DNA from: JANRKB01 sp033763695
GTDB lineage: Bacteria; Planctomycetota; Phycisphaerae; Phycisphaerales; UBA1924
DNA length: 64,000 bases
Reading direction: 5' to 3'
Assembly (NCBI GenBank): GCA_033763695.1
Contig: JANRKB010000050.1
Span: 62,001 to 126,000 of the forward strand
Numbering within the stretch: position 1 is the stretch's first letter; each line of letters begins with the position of its first letter. Positions 49,670 to 58,194 of the stretch are shown here, piece by piece. Position numbers and translations under genes: made by a program. The notes beneath the pieces were generated by a model, which worked only from the letters and a program-made list of their open reading frames with translations, had not been told where the DNA came from and ran no database searches.

Positions 49670-51793
49670 TTACTTCTTGCCGCCCTGCTGCGCCTCGACC
49701 ACTTCCTTCATCAGGCTGGCGGGCATCGGGCGGTACTCGAGGAACTCCATGGTGCTGCTCGCACGACCCTGCGACATGCCGCGCAGGCTGGTGGTGTAGC
49801 CGAACATTTCGCTCAGCGGCACTTCGCAGGTGACGAGCTTCACGACGCCGCGATCTTCGGTGTCGATGATCATGCCGCGGCGCGACGAGATGTCGCCGGT
49901 GACGTTGCCCAGGTAGTCATTGGGCACGGTCACAACGACCTTCATGATCGGCTCGAGGAGGACGGGGCCGGCCTTCTCGGTGGCTTCCATGACGGCCAGG
50001 CGACCGGCCTGCTCGAAGGCGACCTGCGACGAGTCGACCGCGTGGTACGAGCCGTCGACGATCGTCGCCTTGACGTTGATCATCGGGAAGCCGAACTTCA
50101 CGCCCGTGATACAGGTCTGGCGAATGCCGTACTCGACCGACGGGATGAACTCCTTGGGAATCGAGCCGCCGACGGTCTTGTTCTCGACCGCGATCTGGTC
50201 CGTGAAGTCCAGCTCGTCCGCCGCCGCCTGCTCGGCCGGGTAGGGCTCGAAGTTGATGGTGCAGTCACCGAACTGGCCGCGGCCACCGGTCTGCTTGACG
50301 AACTTGCCGCGCACGTACTCGACCTTGCGGGTGATCGCCTCGCGATACGACACCTTGGGCTTGCCGGTGCGGACGTTGATCTTCATGTCGCGGATGAGCT
50401 TGTTGCGGATGATCTCCAGGTGGAGCTCGCCCATGCCGCTGATGATCGTCTCGCCGGTTTCCTCGTCATACTTGGAGCGGAACGAGGGGTCTTCGCGACG
50501 GATGACGCCCAACGCTTCGGACAGCTTGCGCTTGTCCTCGGTGGTCGCCGGCTCGATCGCCATGCTGATCACCGGCTCGGGGAACGACATGCGCTCCAGG
50601 ATGATCTGGTTGTCCTTGTCGCACAGCGTGTCACCGGTGTACGAATCCTTGATGCCGACGACGGCGACGATGTTGCCCGCCGTCACCTGCTCGAGCGGGA
50701 TGCGGTTCTGGGCGTGCATCTCGAAGATGCGCGAGGCGTTCTCAGTCTTGCCGTTGCCGGGGTTGATCAGGCGCGTGCCCTTGGTGAGCGTGCCCGAATA
50801 GACGCGCATGTAGGTGAGGTCGCCGTGCTGGTCGGACACGACCTTGAACACCAGCGCCGCGAAGGGCGCGGTGTCGTCGTGGGGGCGCGTCATCTTGACG
50901 TCCTTGTCGCGCGGGTCGGTGCCTTCGACGTCGGGCTTCTCGCTGGGCGAGGGGAGCAGTTCGACGACGTAGTCCAAGAGCTTCTGCACGCCGACGTTCT
51001 TGAGGGCCGCGCCGCACAGCACCGGATAGCAGCGACGCTCAACGGTGCCCTTGCGGAGAGCCGCGATCAGCTCCTCACGCGTGAGCTTCTGGTCGGAGAG
51101 GTACTTCTCCATGAGGGTGTCGTCGAGCTCTGCGATCTTCTCGACCATCTCGTGGCGCCACTTGGCCACTTCGTCCTTCATGTCGGCGGGGACTTCCTTC
51201 TCCTCGACGATGTCGCCCTTGTCGCCCTTGAAGTAGAAGGCGCGCTCGGTCGTCAGGTCGATGATGCCCTGCAGCTCGTGGCCGTTGCCGATCGGGATCT
51301 GGATCGGCACCGCGTTCGCGCCCAGGCGCGTCTTGATCGTGCCGTAGGAGAAGTCGAACGACGCGCCGATCTTGTCCATCTTGTTGATGAAGCACAGGCG
51401 CGGCACCTTGTAACGGTCGGCCTGACGCCACACCGTCTCGGACTGCGCCTCGACGCCTTCCTTGCCGTCGAACACGGCGACCGCGCCGTCAAGCACGCGC
51501 AGCGAACGCTCGACTTCGATCGTGAAGTCCACGTGGCCGGGAGTGTCGATCAGGTTCAGCTTGTACTCGCGACCGCCGAAGGTCCACGGGCAGGTCGTCG
51601 CGGCGGACTGGATCGTGATGCCGCGCTCCTGCTCTTCCTGCAGGAAGTCCATCGTCGCGGTGCCTTCGTGCACTTCGCCGATCTTGTAGTTCTTACCGGT
51701 GTAGAACAGGATGCGCTCGGAGACGGTGGTTTTGCCGGCGTCGATGTGGGCGCAGATACCGAAGTTGCGGATGTGGGACAGATCGGTGGGCAT
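49670..51793 (-). CDS. fusA: Elongation factor G
   Basis: The GTPase that moves tRNAs and mRNA through the ribosome. 707 residues with all domains: G1 ICAHIDAGKTTVSERILFYT, G2 with RGITI, G3 LIDTPGHVDFT, G4 INKMDKIG, then domain II (VFKVVSDQHGDLTYMRVYSG), and domains III-V with ISGMGELHLEII, YREAITRKVEY and FGYTTSLRGMSQGRASSTMEF. Start ATG at 51793 (MPTDLSHIRNFGICAHIDAG) with AGAGG upstream; the open frame runs on to 52012 unconserved. It is a single gene here, without rpsL/rpsG/tuf next to it. Paralogous fusA copies elsewhere are possible. Confidence 0.96.
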   Translation of the reverse strand: MPTDLSHIRNFGICAHIDAGKTTVSERILFYTGKNYKIGEVHEGTATMDFLQEEQERGITIQSAATTCPWTFGGREYKLNLIDTPGHVDFTIEVERSLRVLDGAVAVFDGKEGVEAQSETVWRQADRYKVPRLCFINKMDKIGASFDFSYGTIKTRLGANAVPIQIPIGNGHELQGIIDLTTERAFYFKGDKGDIVEEKEVPADMKDEVAKWRHEMVEKIAELDDTLMEKYLSDQKLTREELIAALRKGTVERRCYPVLCGAALKNVGVQKLLDYVVELLPSPSEKPDVEGTDPRDKDVKMTRPHDDTAPFAALVFKVVSDQHGDLTYMRVYSGTLTKGTRLINPGNGKTENASRIFEMHAQNRIPLEQVTAGNIVAVVGIKDSYTGDTLCDKDNQIILERMSFPEPVISMAIEPATTEDKRKLSEALGVIRREDPSFRSKYDEETGETIISGMGELHLEIIRNKLIRDMKINVRTGKPKVSYREAITRKVEYVRGKFVKQTGGRGQFGDCTINFEPYPAEQAAADELDFTDQIAVENKTVGGSIPKEFIPSVEYGIRQTCITGVKFGFPMINVKATIVDGSYHAVDSSQVAFEQAGRLAVMEATEKAGPVLLEPIMKVVVTVPNDYLGNVTGDISSRRGMIIDTEDRGVVKLVTCEVPLSEMFGYTTSLRGMSQGRASSTMEFLEYRPMPASLMKEVVEAQQGGKK

Positions 51794-52285
51794 GACTGAT
51801 TCAACCTCTGAAGGCGACGCCGATGGTCCTGTACCAGTCGGTTGAGTCGCGGTGCGTGCGTGCGATGCGAAACGTGTCTTGACACTTCGCCCGTCGGCGT
51901 CAGGGCGCGCCTTGGGCGATGAACATCGATTGAGAATGCAAAGCGAGAAGGTCGGCGGGGGTCGCCGCGGTTGCTGGGCCGCGACCAAAGCTCCCCGAGA
52001 CACGCCGATCAAAGCGGCGCGTCATGGCGACGAGCGTCAGCGGCGTGCGTTGTCGTCTTCCTCGTCCATCGCTGGCCTCTTGCGCGACACGCCGTCAACC
52101 GTCCCAATGTCCCACGCCGTCCGCTGGACCTTGCGATCCACGCGACGGACGCGATTGGCGAACCGATCCCGAATGCGTGCGGGGGAATGATATCGAGGCC
52201 ATTGCGTGAATCAATCAGGCCCTTGCCCGCGGGGCGGGGCTTTTCTGCTCCGGCCGCCGCCGCGCCGGGCGTTTTTCGCGTGCTT
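51794..52285. other. Gene-free leader region of fusA
   Basis: About 490 bases separate fusA from the O-antigen ligase-like gene (same strand). No coding frame is convincing. It holds the promoter candidate below and, if that is used, a long fusA leader. Confidence 0.5.
52187..52214 (-). promoter_or_regulatory. Sigma-70-type promoter candidate for fusA
   Basis: Minus strand TTGATT (52209-52214), a 16-base spacer, and TATCAT (52187-52192). It would give a leader of about 385 bases before fusA. Confidence 0.35.
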
Positions 52286-54778
52286 TCACGGCGTCTTGAC
52301 GTTCGCCAGCGCCTCAATCCGCCGCCGCTGCTCGGTTGTCAGGCGAATGAGCGGGTCAAGGTGCAGCAGGTCATCGACACGCAGAGCCTCGCGGGCGAGG
52401 TCCGCGACCCACTTCGCGTCTTCCGCTCCAAGCGATTCTGCGGAGCGACCTTTCGCGATTCGCTCCGTCGTCTCCACCAATCCGACACGTGCGGCAAGCG
52501 AGTAGGGCGCGAGCTCGATGCAGTGCTTGTAGGCATCGAGGAGATCCACCAGATTGCGATCATCACGCAACACCTGACTCGTCGCCGCCTCCGCGCTCGC
52601 TCGCCACTGCCACGCGTTGATGCTGCGCGGCCTGAGCGTCGTCGCGATGCTCGCCCGCTTCCGCGCATCCCCGATCATTGCTTTTGCCTGCTCAGTCTGC
52701 CCCGCGCGTGTCAGCGTTTCCGCGAGTCGCGACTGCAGCTGTCCCAGCGACGAGACCGTGCCGACGTGCGCCGGCTCACGATCGGCCGCGTCCTTCAATC
52801 GTGCCGCCGCCGCCGTGCCCGCGGCATTGTCGAGTTCGAGCAACCCGGCCTCGATCGCCTCCGGCCGTGCCACCACCGCCCGTCCGAGCGCCCGCTCAAG
52901 CCCGCGTTTGAGCGCGTCGATGCCTTCCTGCGTCGGCGACTGCCGCACCTCGCTCAACTTCATCCGCAGCGAGCCCGCGCGCTGCGCCAACTCGGCCGAC
53001 TCGCGCAGCGCGTTCTCCCACGGCACGACGCGAACCAGGCCCGCAATCGGCTGCAGAAGTGCGAGCAGTATCACGCAGCCAGCAACCAGCGCGAACGCGC
53101 CACGCTTCGATCGAGCAGGCTCGGCCTGCGTCACCGCCTCGTCCGTCAACCCCGCGCCCGCGGCCGCACCGATGAACGCAAACACCAGTGCCGCCGACAT
53201 CGGATTGACGCTCGTCACATCCATCTGCATGTGCGCCAGCAGCGCAAGCCCACCCGCACACGCCGCTGCGGCGGGCGTGCGACCGCCGCGGGCAAACCAC
53301 GGCGCCAGCACGCCGCCCAGCCATGTCCACGCGATCAACCCGCCAAACCGCACCGCGGCACTCTCGGGCGACACAATCAACCGCTCGCACCACGCGCCAA
53401 ACAGCGTCGCGAATGCCGCGGCGAGAAACACGGACTTCATGAGCGAAGCGGAAACAGAATCTGCGATGCCTTCAAAGCCCCGCCCCGGAGGGGAGGGGTT
53501 GGGGAGGGGTGCGAGCGACGCACATGAAGCACCGCGCCCCGCGCCGATCACGCCGCGCCCGATCACCATCGCCGCGGCGATCAGCAGCACGCACCACGCG
53601 ATGCCGCCGATGCCGAGCGTCGCGCACCAATCAAACAGCACGCTGTGCGGACTCGCAACATCTTCGGGCGAGATCGGCGGCTTGAGGCGCATGTACGCCT
53701 CTTGAAATCCCGCAGGCCCCGTGCCGCGCATGGGATGCTCAAGAAATGCCCGCGTCGCGCCTTGCATGTAGAACCAGCGAAAGAGCAGGCTGAGTTCGCC
53801 GATGCGTTCGCCGATGAGGCCGCGTGCGATGACGCCGCCGATGACGCTCGTGATCGCAAAGACGCCCAGCGACGGGCCGAGCCAGCGAGGCAGCACACGC
53901 ATGCCGCGCCCCGCCCACTCGGCGATCACGACAAACACGCCGCCGAGCAGTGCGACCGCGAATCCGCCCTTGCTGCCGCACTGCACGAGGCCGATGCCGC
54001 ACGCGATCAGCAAGACGAGCCCGGCCCAGCGTGCTTTCGCACGTTCGCGCCACGCGAGCACAAGCGTTGCGAGTCCGAGCGTGACGCCGCCGGCCATAAA
54101 CGTCGCGAACACATTCGCCAGCCCGAACCACCCGCTCGCTTCCGTCTGCATCACGCGTCGTTCAAACCCGCGTGCCAGCGGCGAATCCGGGCTCCACCCG
54201 CGCGACGCGAAGAACGCTTCGCGACTCTGCTTGAACATCTGCATCGTCGCCGGTTGTTCCACCAGCGTTTGCAGCAGGCCTTTGCCGACCAGCACGACCA
54301 GGAACGCGCTCAGCGTGCCCAGCGCGACGCCGCGGCATTTCGCCTCGCGACACGCGTGCATCAGTCCGAGCATGCCGCCGACACTCGCCACCCACGACGA
54401 ACCGAGCACCAGATCGTCAATCGAGCCGCTTGCGCCGCCCGCATCTCTCAACAGCAATCGCCCCGCGACGCTCGCGAGCCCCAGCAGCAACGCGATCGGT
54501 GCGAGCAGCCACAGCCGCGAGCGAGGCCCGCCGCCGTTCGTGCCTGTCATGCACAGCATCGCACCGAGCAGCGAAACTGCATCAAGCCCGAGCGACAACA
54601 TCGGCGTCCAGTTCGACTCGGGCGCGACAAAGTCCATCGGGCTGCTTTCCCAGCCGGGCAGCATCGTGAACCCCGCGCTCGCGCGGCAACACGCCGCGAC
54701 CACGACAAGCATCGCGCCCAAGAGCGCGGCATTTCCGGAAGCCGAGCGCCGTGCGGTTGTGCCGGAGTCGTCAGGCAT
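52286..54778 (-). CDS. O-antigen ligase/polymerase-like membrane protein
   Basis: An 830-residue polytopic protein with about 12 transmembrane helices in residues 15-610 and a soluble helical (TPR-like) C-terminus (about 620-830). The Wzy_C/O-antigen ligase signature region reads AFLEHPMRGTGPAGFQEAYM and SPHSVLFDWCATLGIGGIAW in a periplasmic loop. Such proteins join polysaccharide chains to lipid or protein acceptors, or polymerise repeat units. The C-terminal part (SIATTLRPRSINAWQWRASA ... DLLDAYKHCIELAPYSLAAR) resembles TPR units, as in PglL/WaaL-like proteins of planctomycetes. TATTCT-TTGCC precedes the ATG. An in-frame stretch APLPNPSPPGRGF in a loop seems repeat-derived. The acceptor is unknown. 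Confidence 0.78.
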   Translation of the reverse strand: MPDDSGTTARRSASGNAALLGAMLVVVAACCRASAGFTMLPGWESSPMDFVAPESNWTPMLSLGLDAVSLLGAMLCMTGTNGGGPRSRLWLLAPIALLLGLASVAGRLLLRDAGGASGSIDDLVLGSSWVASVGGMLGLMHACREAKCRGVALGTLSAFLVVLVGKGLLQTLVEQPATMQMFKQSREAFFASRGWSPDSPLARGFERRVMQTEASGWFGLANVFATFMAGGVTLGLATLVLAWRERAKARWAGLVLLIACGIGLVQCGSKGGFAVALLGGVFVVIAEWAGRGMRVLPRWLGPSLGVFAITSVIGGVIARGLIGERIGELSLLFRWFYMQGATRAFLEHPMRGTGPAGFQEAYMRLKPPISPEDVASPHSVLFDWCATLGIGGIAWCVLLIAAAMVIGRGVIGAGRGASCASLAPLPNPSPPGRGFEGIADSVSASLMKSVFLAAAFATLFGAWCERLIVSPESAAVRFGGLIAWTWLGGVLAPWFARGGRTPAAAACAGGLALLAHMQMDVTSVNPMSAALVFAFIGAAAGAGLTDEAVTQAEPARSKRGAFALVAGCVILLALLQPIAGLVRVVPWENALRESAELAQRAGSLRMKLSEVRQSPTQEGIDALKRGLERALGRAVVARPEAIEAGLLELDNAAGTAAAARLKDAADREPAHVGTVSSLGQLQSRLAETLTRAGQTEQAKAMIGDARKRASIATTLRPRSINAWQWRASAEAATSQVLRDDRNLVDLLDAYKHCIELAPYSLAARVGLVETTERIAKGRSAESLGAEDAKWVADLAREALRVDDLLHLDPLIRLTTEQRRRIEALANVKTP
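53478..53511. repeat. Repeat-derived G/C-rich insertion inside a coding sequence
   Basis: GCCCCGCCCCGGAGGGGAGG followed by GGTTGGGGAGGGGT. The minus-strand translation is PLPNPSPPGRG, the typical chance peptide of intergenic repeats; it lies in frame in a loop of the O-antigen ligase-like protein. Confidence 0.55.
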
Positions 54779-54783
54779 GGCAA

Positions 54784-54789
54784 AGAATA
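54784..54789 (-). promoter_or_regulatory. TATTCT -10-like box, 5 nt before start
   Basis: Minus strand TATTCT-TTGCC-ATG at 54778; no ribosome binding site. Confidence 0.4.
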
Positions 54790-54836
54790 GAGAGTGCAAG
54801 CGGAGGAGATCGAGCGGCACCGAGCCTGTCCGTGCT

Positions 54837-55035
54837 GCACGGCGAAGCCGTGCGGGTCAATAGCGTCGGGTCGTCGCGCACGCGACACCCGACGTACTCG
54901 CGACCGATTCGCCCACGCACCGCGCAGCGGTGCTGCACGGCCGCACCACTTCGTGGTGCCTTTGCGGGACAACCGCGTTCCGGGCGTGCGGCTGCGCCGC
55001 GACGCCCGGCTATTCACCATCACGGCTGCGCCGTG
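54837..55035. repeat. Dispersed ~200-bp intergenic repeat, family 1, copy c
   Basis: Bounded by GCACGGCGAAGCCGTGC (54837-54853) and CACGGCTGCGCCGTG (55021-55035). It contains GTCAATAGCGTCGGGTCG, a CACCACTTCGTGGTG hairpin, and GGGCGTGCGGCTGCGCCGCG followed by CGGCTATTCACCA. It fills most of the 315-base gap between the O-antigen ligase-like and WecA-like genes. Confidence 0.8.
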
Positions 55036-55093
55036 GAAGACACCGATTGCAAGCAGATGGGCCGCGTCCCTCTCTGCTCCTCCGCACTCTCCT

Positions 55094-56250
55094 TCACGCC
55101 TCTGTTCCCGCTGCGTTCTTCCTCATTCCGCCTCGATCACTGGCAAACTCAATCGCCCCCAGCACGCCCAGCAGCACGAGCGTCTGTCCGCCGATCAACG
55201 CCGCACACCACGGCGGGACATGCGCCAGCACCACGCCCGCCAGCCCCGTCACCAGCGTGAACCCCCACAGCGCCAGCACCGCACCGCGCTTGCTCAGCCC
55301 GCGCCGCACCAGCCGATGCGACACATGCTGCAAGTCGCCGACCATCAGCGGCTTGCCCTGGCTCCAGCGCAGCAGCATCACGCTCGCCGTGTCATACAGC
55401 GGCACGGCCAGCACGAGAATCGGCATGAACACGCCGTACCACGCGCCCGACGTCGGATGCGCCGTCGCGACATCACTCTGCACATACGTCGTGCGCACCG
55501 TCAGAAACGCGAGCCAAAACCCCACGACCAGCGAGCCGCCATCACCCATGAACACGCTCGCCGGCGGTACGTTAAACACGAGGAATCCGAGCAGCGCGCC
55601 GACCAACAGCGCCAGACACGCCGCGACAAACCATTGCCCTTGCAGCAGCGCCGCCGCCATGAAGCAGATCGCCGCGATGCACGCGACGCCTCCGCTCAGC
55701 CCGTCCATGTTGTCGATCAGGTTCAGCGCGTTGATCACGCCCACGATCCACACGACGGTGACGAGCACGCTCAGCCAGTATCCGCCGGGGTACTTGTCGA
55801 GCAGCGTGAGCAGGCGCGTGTCGAATGACATCGCGATCGCGGTGGCGACCGCGCACATCGTCGCGAGTTTCGATCCCGGTCGCAGCGGCTTCCGATCATC
55901 CACCACACCGACAACGTGCAGCACCGTCATGCCCACCAGCACCACCAGCGCCAGCGGCGTCATCTGCCGCAGGCCCTCGGCATAGGGCGCGAGCGACGGC
56001 ACGAGCTCACCAGTCGCTGCGCACCAAGCCCCCACGTCGCCGCGATCACCAGCACCATCGGAATCGCGAGTGCGGCATAGATGCCGATGCCGCCGGTGTT
56101 CGGCACTCTGCGCGGCGCTTCTTTGATCTGCCCCGCCGCGCCCGGGCCGTCCAGAGCGCCCAGCCGCCGCCCCATCTGGCGCGCGAGATACGTCGCGGGC
56201 AGCGCGATCGCCAGCCCCAGCGGAATCAGCAGCAGACAGAGCCCAATCAT
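55094..56250 (-). pseudogene. WecA/MraY-type polyprenyl-phosphate sugar-phosphate transferase with frameshift
   Basis: The protein is split between two frames. The N-terminal 80 or so residues (from ATG 56250: MIGLCLLLIPLGLAIALPAT, then QIKEAPRRVPNTGGIGIYAA) run into VIAATWGLG; the rest (TPLALVVLVGMTVLHVVGVV-DDRK, then NALNLIDNMDGLSGGVACIA, ASVFMGDGGSLVVGFWLAF, GDLQHVSHRL) lies in the -1 frame. Adding one G to the GGGGG run near 56030-56034 restores one frame of about 386 residues. All catalytic Asp motifs (DDRK, NxxDxxDG, GDGG) survive. It could be a sequencing error, a true inactivating deletion or a programmed -1 shift. The enzyme type loads GlcNAc-1-P or a related sugar on undecaprenyl phosphate. 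The start overlaps the stop of the gene before (ATGA). Confidence 0.75.
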
Positions 56251-56963
56251 CCGCGCGAGTGTACGGCACGCTCGCGCATCGCGCCAATCGCGCCCGGCAG
56301 CAGCAACACCGCCATCATCACCTGCGCCGCCGCGAACATCCACAGCAGCCGCCCCGGCCAAGGCCCCAGCGCATCGATGATCGTCGGCACGTCCGGCTTG
56401 CTCGGGCCGATGAACCCGTAGTTGAGCCCGCTCGCGATATCAAACGGCAGGATCACGCCCGCATACGCGAGCAGAAAGGTCGTCGCGAGTCCATAGCCGC
56501 GCAGCCCGTGACGGACACCCTGCACCAGCATCGGGTACAGCCCACAGCCGAGGATCTGCGCGTGGACGATCCAGAAGATCCAGAACCGCACCGCCGTCGG
56601 CCCGACGGGAACAGTGGGGGAGACGAACGCCTGCGTCGTCAGGCCGATCCCGAGGAAGTACGCCGTCGCAACCGACCAGCGCGAGCCGCGCAGCAGCGCG
56701 ATCGCGCCGACCCACGGCATCAGGTCACAGATCTGCAGCGGGAACGAGATCGCCGGTTGATATCGCGCCGGCATCAAGAACCACGCGATCGAAAAGACCT
56801 GCGTCGCGACAATGCTCCAGCCCATGGACAGTCGCAGAGTCCGCTCGCGCGCCGTGCCGCGCCAACGCCGCCCCAGCACGATGAACACCACGACGCTGGC
56901 GAGGAAGACGCCCGCCGTAATCGCGTGCAGCAGCGTGAATGGAGCGAATGAATCCAGGTTCAT
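56247..56963 (-). CDS. TIGR02206 (YwaF-like) integral membrane protein
   Basis: A 238-residue membrane protein with six or seven helices. It has the family hallmarks FTLLHAITAGVFLASVVVFI, FPLQICDLMPWVGAIALL and the ...NYGFIGPSKPDVPTIIDALG segment before the last helix (N-Y-x-F-L-x-x-K-P-x-x-x-S-x-L-D-x-L-G-P-W-P in relatives). The function is unknown; YwaF-like proteins are a conserved integral family. Its start is 17 bases after the rlmN stop and its own stop overlaps the WecA-like ATG, so rlmN, this gene and the WecA-like gene are one operon. Confidence 0.82.
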   Translation of the reverse strand: MNLDSFAPFTLLHAITAGVFLASVVVFIVLGRRWRGTARERTLRLSMGWSIVATQVFSIAWFLMPARYQPAISFPLQICDLMPWVGAIALLRGSRWSVATAYFLGIGLTTQAFVSPTVPVGPTAVRFWIFWIVHAQILGCGLYPMLVQGVRHGLRGYGLATTFLLAYAGVILPFDIASGLNYGFIGPSKPDVPTIIDALGPWPGRLLWMFAAAQVMMAVLLLPGAIGAMRERAVHSRG

Positions 56964-56980
56964 TGTTCACGACCTAGGCG

Positions 56981-58177
56981 TCACGCTCCCGCCTTCGCCG
57001 ATTCATGCCGCAACTGCCCGCACGCCGCCGCGATATCGCGTCCGCGGCTCGCGCGGATGTGGACATTCACGCCCTTGTCCTTCAGCACCTTCTGGAACGC
57101 CAGCACATCCGCATCCAGCGGCCGCTTGAACGGCAGATCCTTCACTTCGTTGTACCGGATGAGATTGATGTTGGCCCGCAGCGTCTTCGCCAGCCGCGCG
57201 AGTTCCTGCGCATGCTCAGGCTTGTCGTTGATCGCGTACAAGAGCGTGTACTCCAGCGTGATCTCGCGCCCGGTCTTGTCGAACCATTCCTGACATGCCG
57301 CCAGGAGATCCTTGATCGTCGTGTACTCCGCCCACGGAATCAGCGAGCGCCGGATGTCATCCGTCGGCGCGTGCAGCGACAGCGCGAGCGTCACGGGCAA
57401 CTCAAACTGTTCCGCAAGTTTGCGAATCGCCTGCGGCAGGCCCACCGTCGAGATCGTGATCTTCCGCGCACTGACCCCCGTTGCCCACAGACTCGCCAAG
57501 ATGCGAATCGCGCGCGTCACGTTCTGGAAGTTGCTGAGCGGCTCGCCCATGCCCATGAACACGACGTTGCTGATGCGCTCCACACTCGGCAGCCGACCCA
57601 GCCGCCACACCTGTTCGACGATGCGCCCCGCCGACAGATTGCCGTCCAGCCCGCCCAGGCCCGACGCGCAGAAGCGACAGCCGACCGGACAGCCGACCTG
57701 CGAACTGATGCACGCGGTCTTGCGATCGTCCGTCGGAATCATCACGCATTCGGTCTGGCGTGCCGTATCGCCCTTGGCGTTCGCGCTGCCTGTCGCCTTC
57801 GCCTGCGGCAGCGCAATCGCCCCCCCGCCCAGAGGGACAGGGCCGGGGGGCGCTTCATTCGTCACACCTGCCCCCGACTTCGCGACTTCCTGACTCCCTG
57901 ACTTCTCCTCATCCTCCCACTCAATCAACAACTTCTGCACGCCGTCGCTGGCCTTCTGGTGCGCCAGCGTGCGTCCCGACAGAAACGTCATGTCGCGTGC
58001 GAGCGTCTCGCGATCGAGCTTGGAGAGATTGCTCATCTTCTCCGGCTCGCACACGCCCTTTTCATAGACCCACTCGAGGATCTGCTTGGCGCGGAACGCG
58101 GGCATGCGATGCGATTCGCACCACGCCGCGAGGGTCTCGGGGGTGTGCTCGAAGATGTGGTTGATCGGGTGATTCAC
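56981..58177 (-). CDS. rlmN: Dual-specificity RNA methyltransferase RlmN
   Basis: Radical SAM enzyme that methylates C2 of A2503 in 23S rRNA and A37 in tRNA. The 398-residue protein has the N-terminal RNA-binding region (FRAKQILEWVYEKGVCEPEK), the radical SAM Cys motif in VGCPVGCRFCASG, VVFMGMGEPLSNF, ITISTVGLPQAIRKLAEQ, LALSLHAPTDDIRRSLIP, and the resolving Cys in DIAAACGQLRHE. A low-complexity stretch of about 45 residues (roughly 90-135, including EAPPGPVPLGGGA) is inserted between the N-terminal domain and the core; normal proteins are about 350-370 residues. GTG start at 58177 with TACGAT six bases upstream. Confidence 0.93.
   Translation of the reverse strand: MNHPINHIFEHTPETLAAWCESHRMPAFRAKQILEWVYEKGVCEPEKMSNLSKLDRETLARDMTFLSGRTLAHQKASDGVQKLLIEWEDEEKSGSQEVAKSGAGVTNEAPPGPVPLGGGAIALPQAKATGSANAKGDTARQTECVMIPTDDRKTACISSQVGCPVGCRFCASGLGGLDGNLSAGRIVEQVWRLGRLPSVERISNVVFMGMGEPLSNFQNVTRAIRILASLWATGVSARKITISTVGLPQAIRKLAEQFELPVTLALSLHAPTDDIRRSLIPWAEYTTIKDLLAACQEWFDKTGREITLEYTLLYAINDKPEHAQELARLAKTLRANINLIRYNEVKDLPFKRPLDADVLAFQKVLKDKGVNVHIRASRGRDIAAACGQLRHESAKAGA
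57819..57851. repeat. Palindromic G/C-rich insertion inside rlmN
   Basis: GCCCCCC (57819-57825) and GGGGGGC (57845-57851) flank CGCCCAGAGGGACAGGGCC. The minus-strand translation PPGPVPLGGG sits within the extra segment of RlmN and looks repeat-derived. Confidence 0.5.
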
Positions 58178-58183
58178 GCGGCG

Positions 58184-58189
58184 ATCGTA
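58184..58189 (-). promoter_or_regulatory. TACGAT -10-like box, 6 nt before start
   Basis: Minus strand TACGAT-CGCCGC-GTG at the rlmN start. It overlaps the end of the upstream sbtA gene region, so rlmN may have its own promoter. Confidence 0.4.
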
Positions 58190-58194
58190 TCGCC

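Noticed and set aside
50042..51799. 585-codon open frame on the plus strand
   Set aside because: Antisense to fusA, whose protein is unmistakable EF-G.
56251..56263. TACACT box before the WecA-like start
   Set aside because: It matches the leaderless motif, but the start codon overlaps the stop of the preceding gene (ATGA), so translation coupling is the simpler reading; not counted in the promoter set.
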